Below are positions 6,453 through 7,160 of a stretch of DNA of 7,160 bases, piece by piece. Source of the DNA: Hyphomonadaceae bacterium (GTDB taxonomy: Bacteria; Pseudomonadota; Alphaproteobacteria; Caulobacterales; Aquidulcibacteraceae); NCBI GenBank assembly GCA_025458365.1, contig JALOSP010000067.1, positions 1 to 7,160 of the forward strand, written 5' to 3'. Within the stretch, counting starts at the first letter, position 1; each line of letters opens with the position of its first letter. Below the pieces are notes generated by a model, which searched no databases, had not been told where the DNA came from, and was given only the letters and a program-made list of their open reading frames with translations. A program made the translations under genes and the position numbers.

Positions 6453-6913
6453 GTGCCGACATTCTCCATGCTGGTCCAGGGTTCGGCAGGCGGCAGGGGG
6501 CTTCCCGCCTGCAACAGCTCCACCGAGATCAGATCGGGCGAACGGACAAAGGCCATGCGCCCGTCGCGCGGGGGCCGGGCGATGGTGACGCCGATGGCCT
6601 GCAGCCGTTCGCAGGCCGCATAGATGTCTCTTGTCCGGAACGCCAGATGGCCGAAATTGCGCCCGCCGTCATAGGCGGTCTCGTCCCAGTTGTGGGTCAG
6701 TTCGATCATCGGCAGGCTGGTCGGGAAAGCCTCGGGCGACAGGCCACGCGACCTTGCCTCGTCCAGATCGTCTGGTGCGGCCAGAAAGATCAGGGTGAAA
6801 CGGCCCGCCGGATTGTCGTAGCGTTTGACTTCGGCCAGACCCAACCCGTCACAGAAAAAGCGCAAGGCCGCATCGACATCACCGATCCGCAACATGGTGT
6901 GCAGGAAATTCAT
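6446..6913 (-). CDS. VOC-family protein, glyoxalase I-like
   Basis: A 155-residue vicinal oxygen chelate protein. It follows glyoxalase I closely (HTMLRIGDVDAALRFF at 5-20, IELTHNWDET at 70-79, FGHLAFRTRD at 87-96, VELLQ at 131-135). The four metal ligands of bacterial glyoxalase I are all in place: H5, E71, H89 and E132. Glyoxalase I converts the methylglyoxal-glutathione hemithioacetal to lactoylglutathione. Differences from the short E. coli enzyme (135 residues) are extra residues at about 48-66 before the second ligand, SPDLIS instead of the usual DPDG near the last one, and a 20-residue proline-rich tail. It is therefore a glyoxalase I candidate rather than certain. The ATG at 6913 has a GAGGA site overlapping the upstream stop codon (TGAGGA), 10 nt after it. 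Confidence 0.87.
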   Translation of the reverse strand: MNFLHTMLRIGDVDAALRFFCDGLGLAEVKRYDNPAGRFTLIFLAAPDDLDEARSRGLSPEAFPTSLPMIELTHNWDETAYDGGRNFGHLAFRTRDIYAACERLQAIGVTIARPPRDGRMAFVRSPDLISVELLQAGSPLPPAEPWTSMENVGTW

Positions 6914-6923
6914 CGCTTTATCC

Positions 6924-7160
6924 TCATGACTGGCGGTCCTGTGGGCTGTTGTAACGCTCGTTCCGGGCGTTGCCGATGGCCCGCTCCAGCGCCTGTGCCA
7001 GTTCGCGCCGCTCTGACGGAGAAAGGGCCATGCCGATGCACAACGCCTGCCCCCCGCAGATCAGCGAGACTTCGGGTGGAAGCTCATCCTTTTCAGCGAC
7101 CATCACTCTGGCAAAGGCCGGGCTCACCGTCCAGTGGCGCGTCGCCCCGCGCCCGTCGGT
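6924..7160 (-). CDS. DUF2244-type protein, C-terminal part (cut by window edge)
   Basis: The frame is open from the right edge of the window to the stop at 6924, giving 79 codons including the stop (78 residues visible). A GTG at 7127 could be read as a start, but the frame continues upstream without a stop as TDGRGATRHWT, which fits the family, so the gene most likely begins outside the window. The segments RHWTVSPAFARVMV, then GGQALCIGMALSPSERRELAQALERAI, match the pattern of the DUF2244 C-terminal region (a W-x-F-x-P-like start, then SHGR-x-x-x-IG-x-x-LSPEERR in typical members). Full-length members have two membrane helices near the N-terminus, not visible here. Function is unknown. It lies 10 nt upstream of the VOC gene and probably shares its transcript. 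Confidence 0.68.
   Translation of the reverse strand, partial: TDGRGATRHWTVSPAFARVMVAEKDELPPEVSLICGGQALCIGMALSPSERRELAQALERAIGNARNERYNSPQDRQS

Noticed and set aside
7125..7127. GTG as true start of the DUF2244-type gene
   Set aside because: The frame stays open to the window edge and the upstream residues match the family, so the GTG is probably an internal valine codon.
1..7160. CRISPR arrays, insertion sequences, tRNA or rRNA genes
   Set aside because: I saw no regularly spaced repeats, no transposase frame or terminal repeats, and no cloverleaf or ribosomal RNA sequence; the gaps between genes are all 111 nt or shorter.

Overview
The window is a compact, GC-rich bacterial chromosome segment. 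All eleven genes I accept lie on the minus strand, so transcription runs from the right end to the left. Several genes overlap or nearly abut. The HisF, HisE and LepA sequences, the DUF2244 tail and the overall gene style suggest an alphaproteobacterium, possibly near Caulobacterales/Hyphomonadaceae; that placement is inference from protein style, not a search.

In transcription order, the right third holds the C-terminal part of a DUF2244-type protein cut by the window edge (6924..7160), a glyoxalase I-like VOC protein (6446..6913) and a lipoprotein alpha/beta-hydrolase (5475..6452). The first two are 10 nt apart and the last two overlap by 7 nt, so they look like one transcription unit. A 111-nt gap with two inverted repeats separates them from lepA (3558..5363), the gene for the ribosomal GTPase EF-4. 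Only 3 nt after lepA begins a stand-alone zeta-toxin-like P-loop kinase (2961..3554).

The middle contains a type II toxin-antitoxin pair: a VapB-like ribbon-helix-helix antitoxin (2679..2891) overlapping a VapC-like PIN-domain RNase (2291..2692). Just upstream is a 19-bp near-palindrome lying over a good -35 box, the expected arrangement for an autoregulated TA operon.

The left third holds a DUF805 membrane protein (1759..2226) and then a tightly overlapping end-of-operon set: hisF (924..1721), hisE (587..931) and a PaiA-like GNAT acetyltransferase (66..590). HisF and HisE are histidine biosynthesis enzymes; hisA, hisH and the rest of the pathway are not in the window.

Most of this is ordinary chromosomal housekeeping and accessory content. 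I did not find a clearly new multi-gene system. The parts most worth a second look are the orphan zeta-like kinase coupled to lepA beside VapBC, the palindrome at the vapB promoter, and an inverted repeat that could hide the lepA ribosome binding site.
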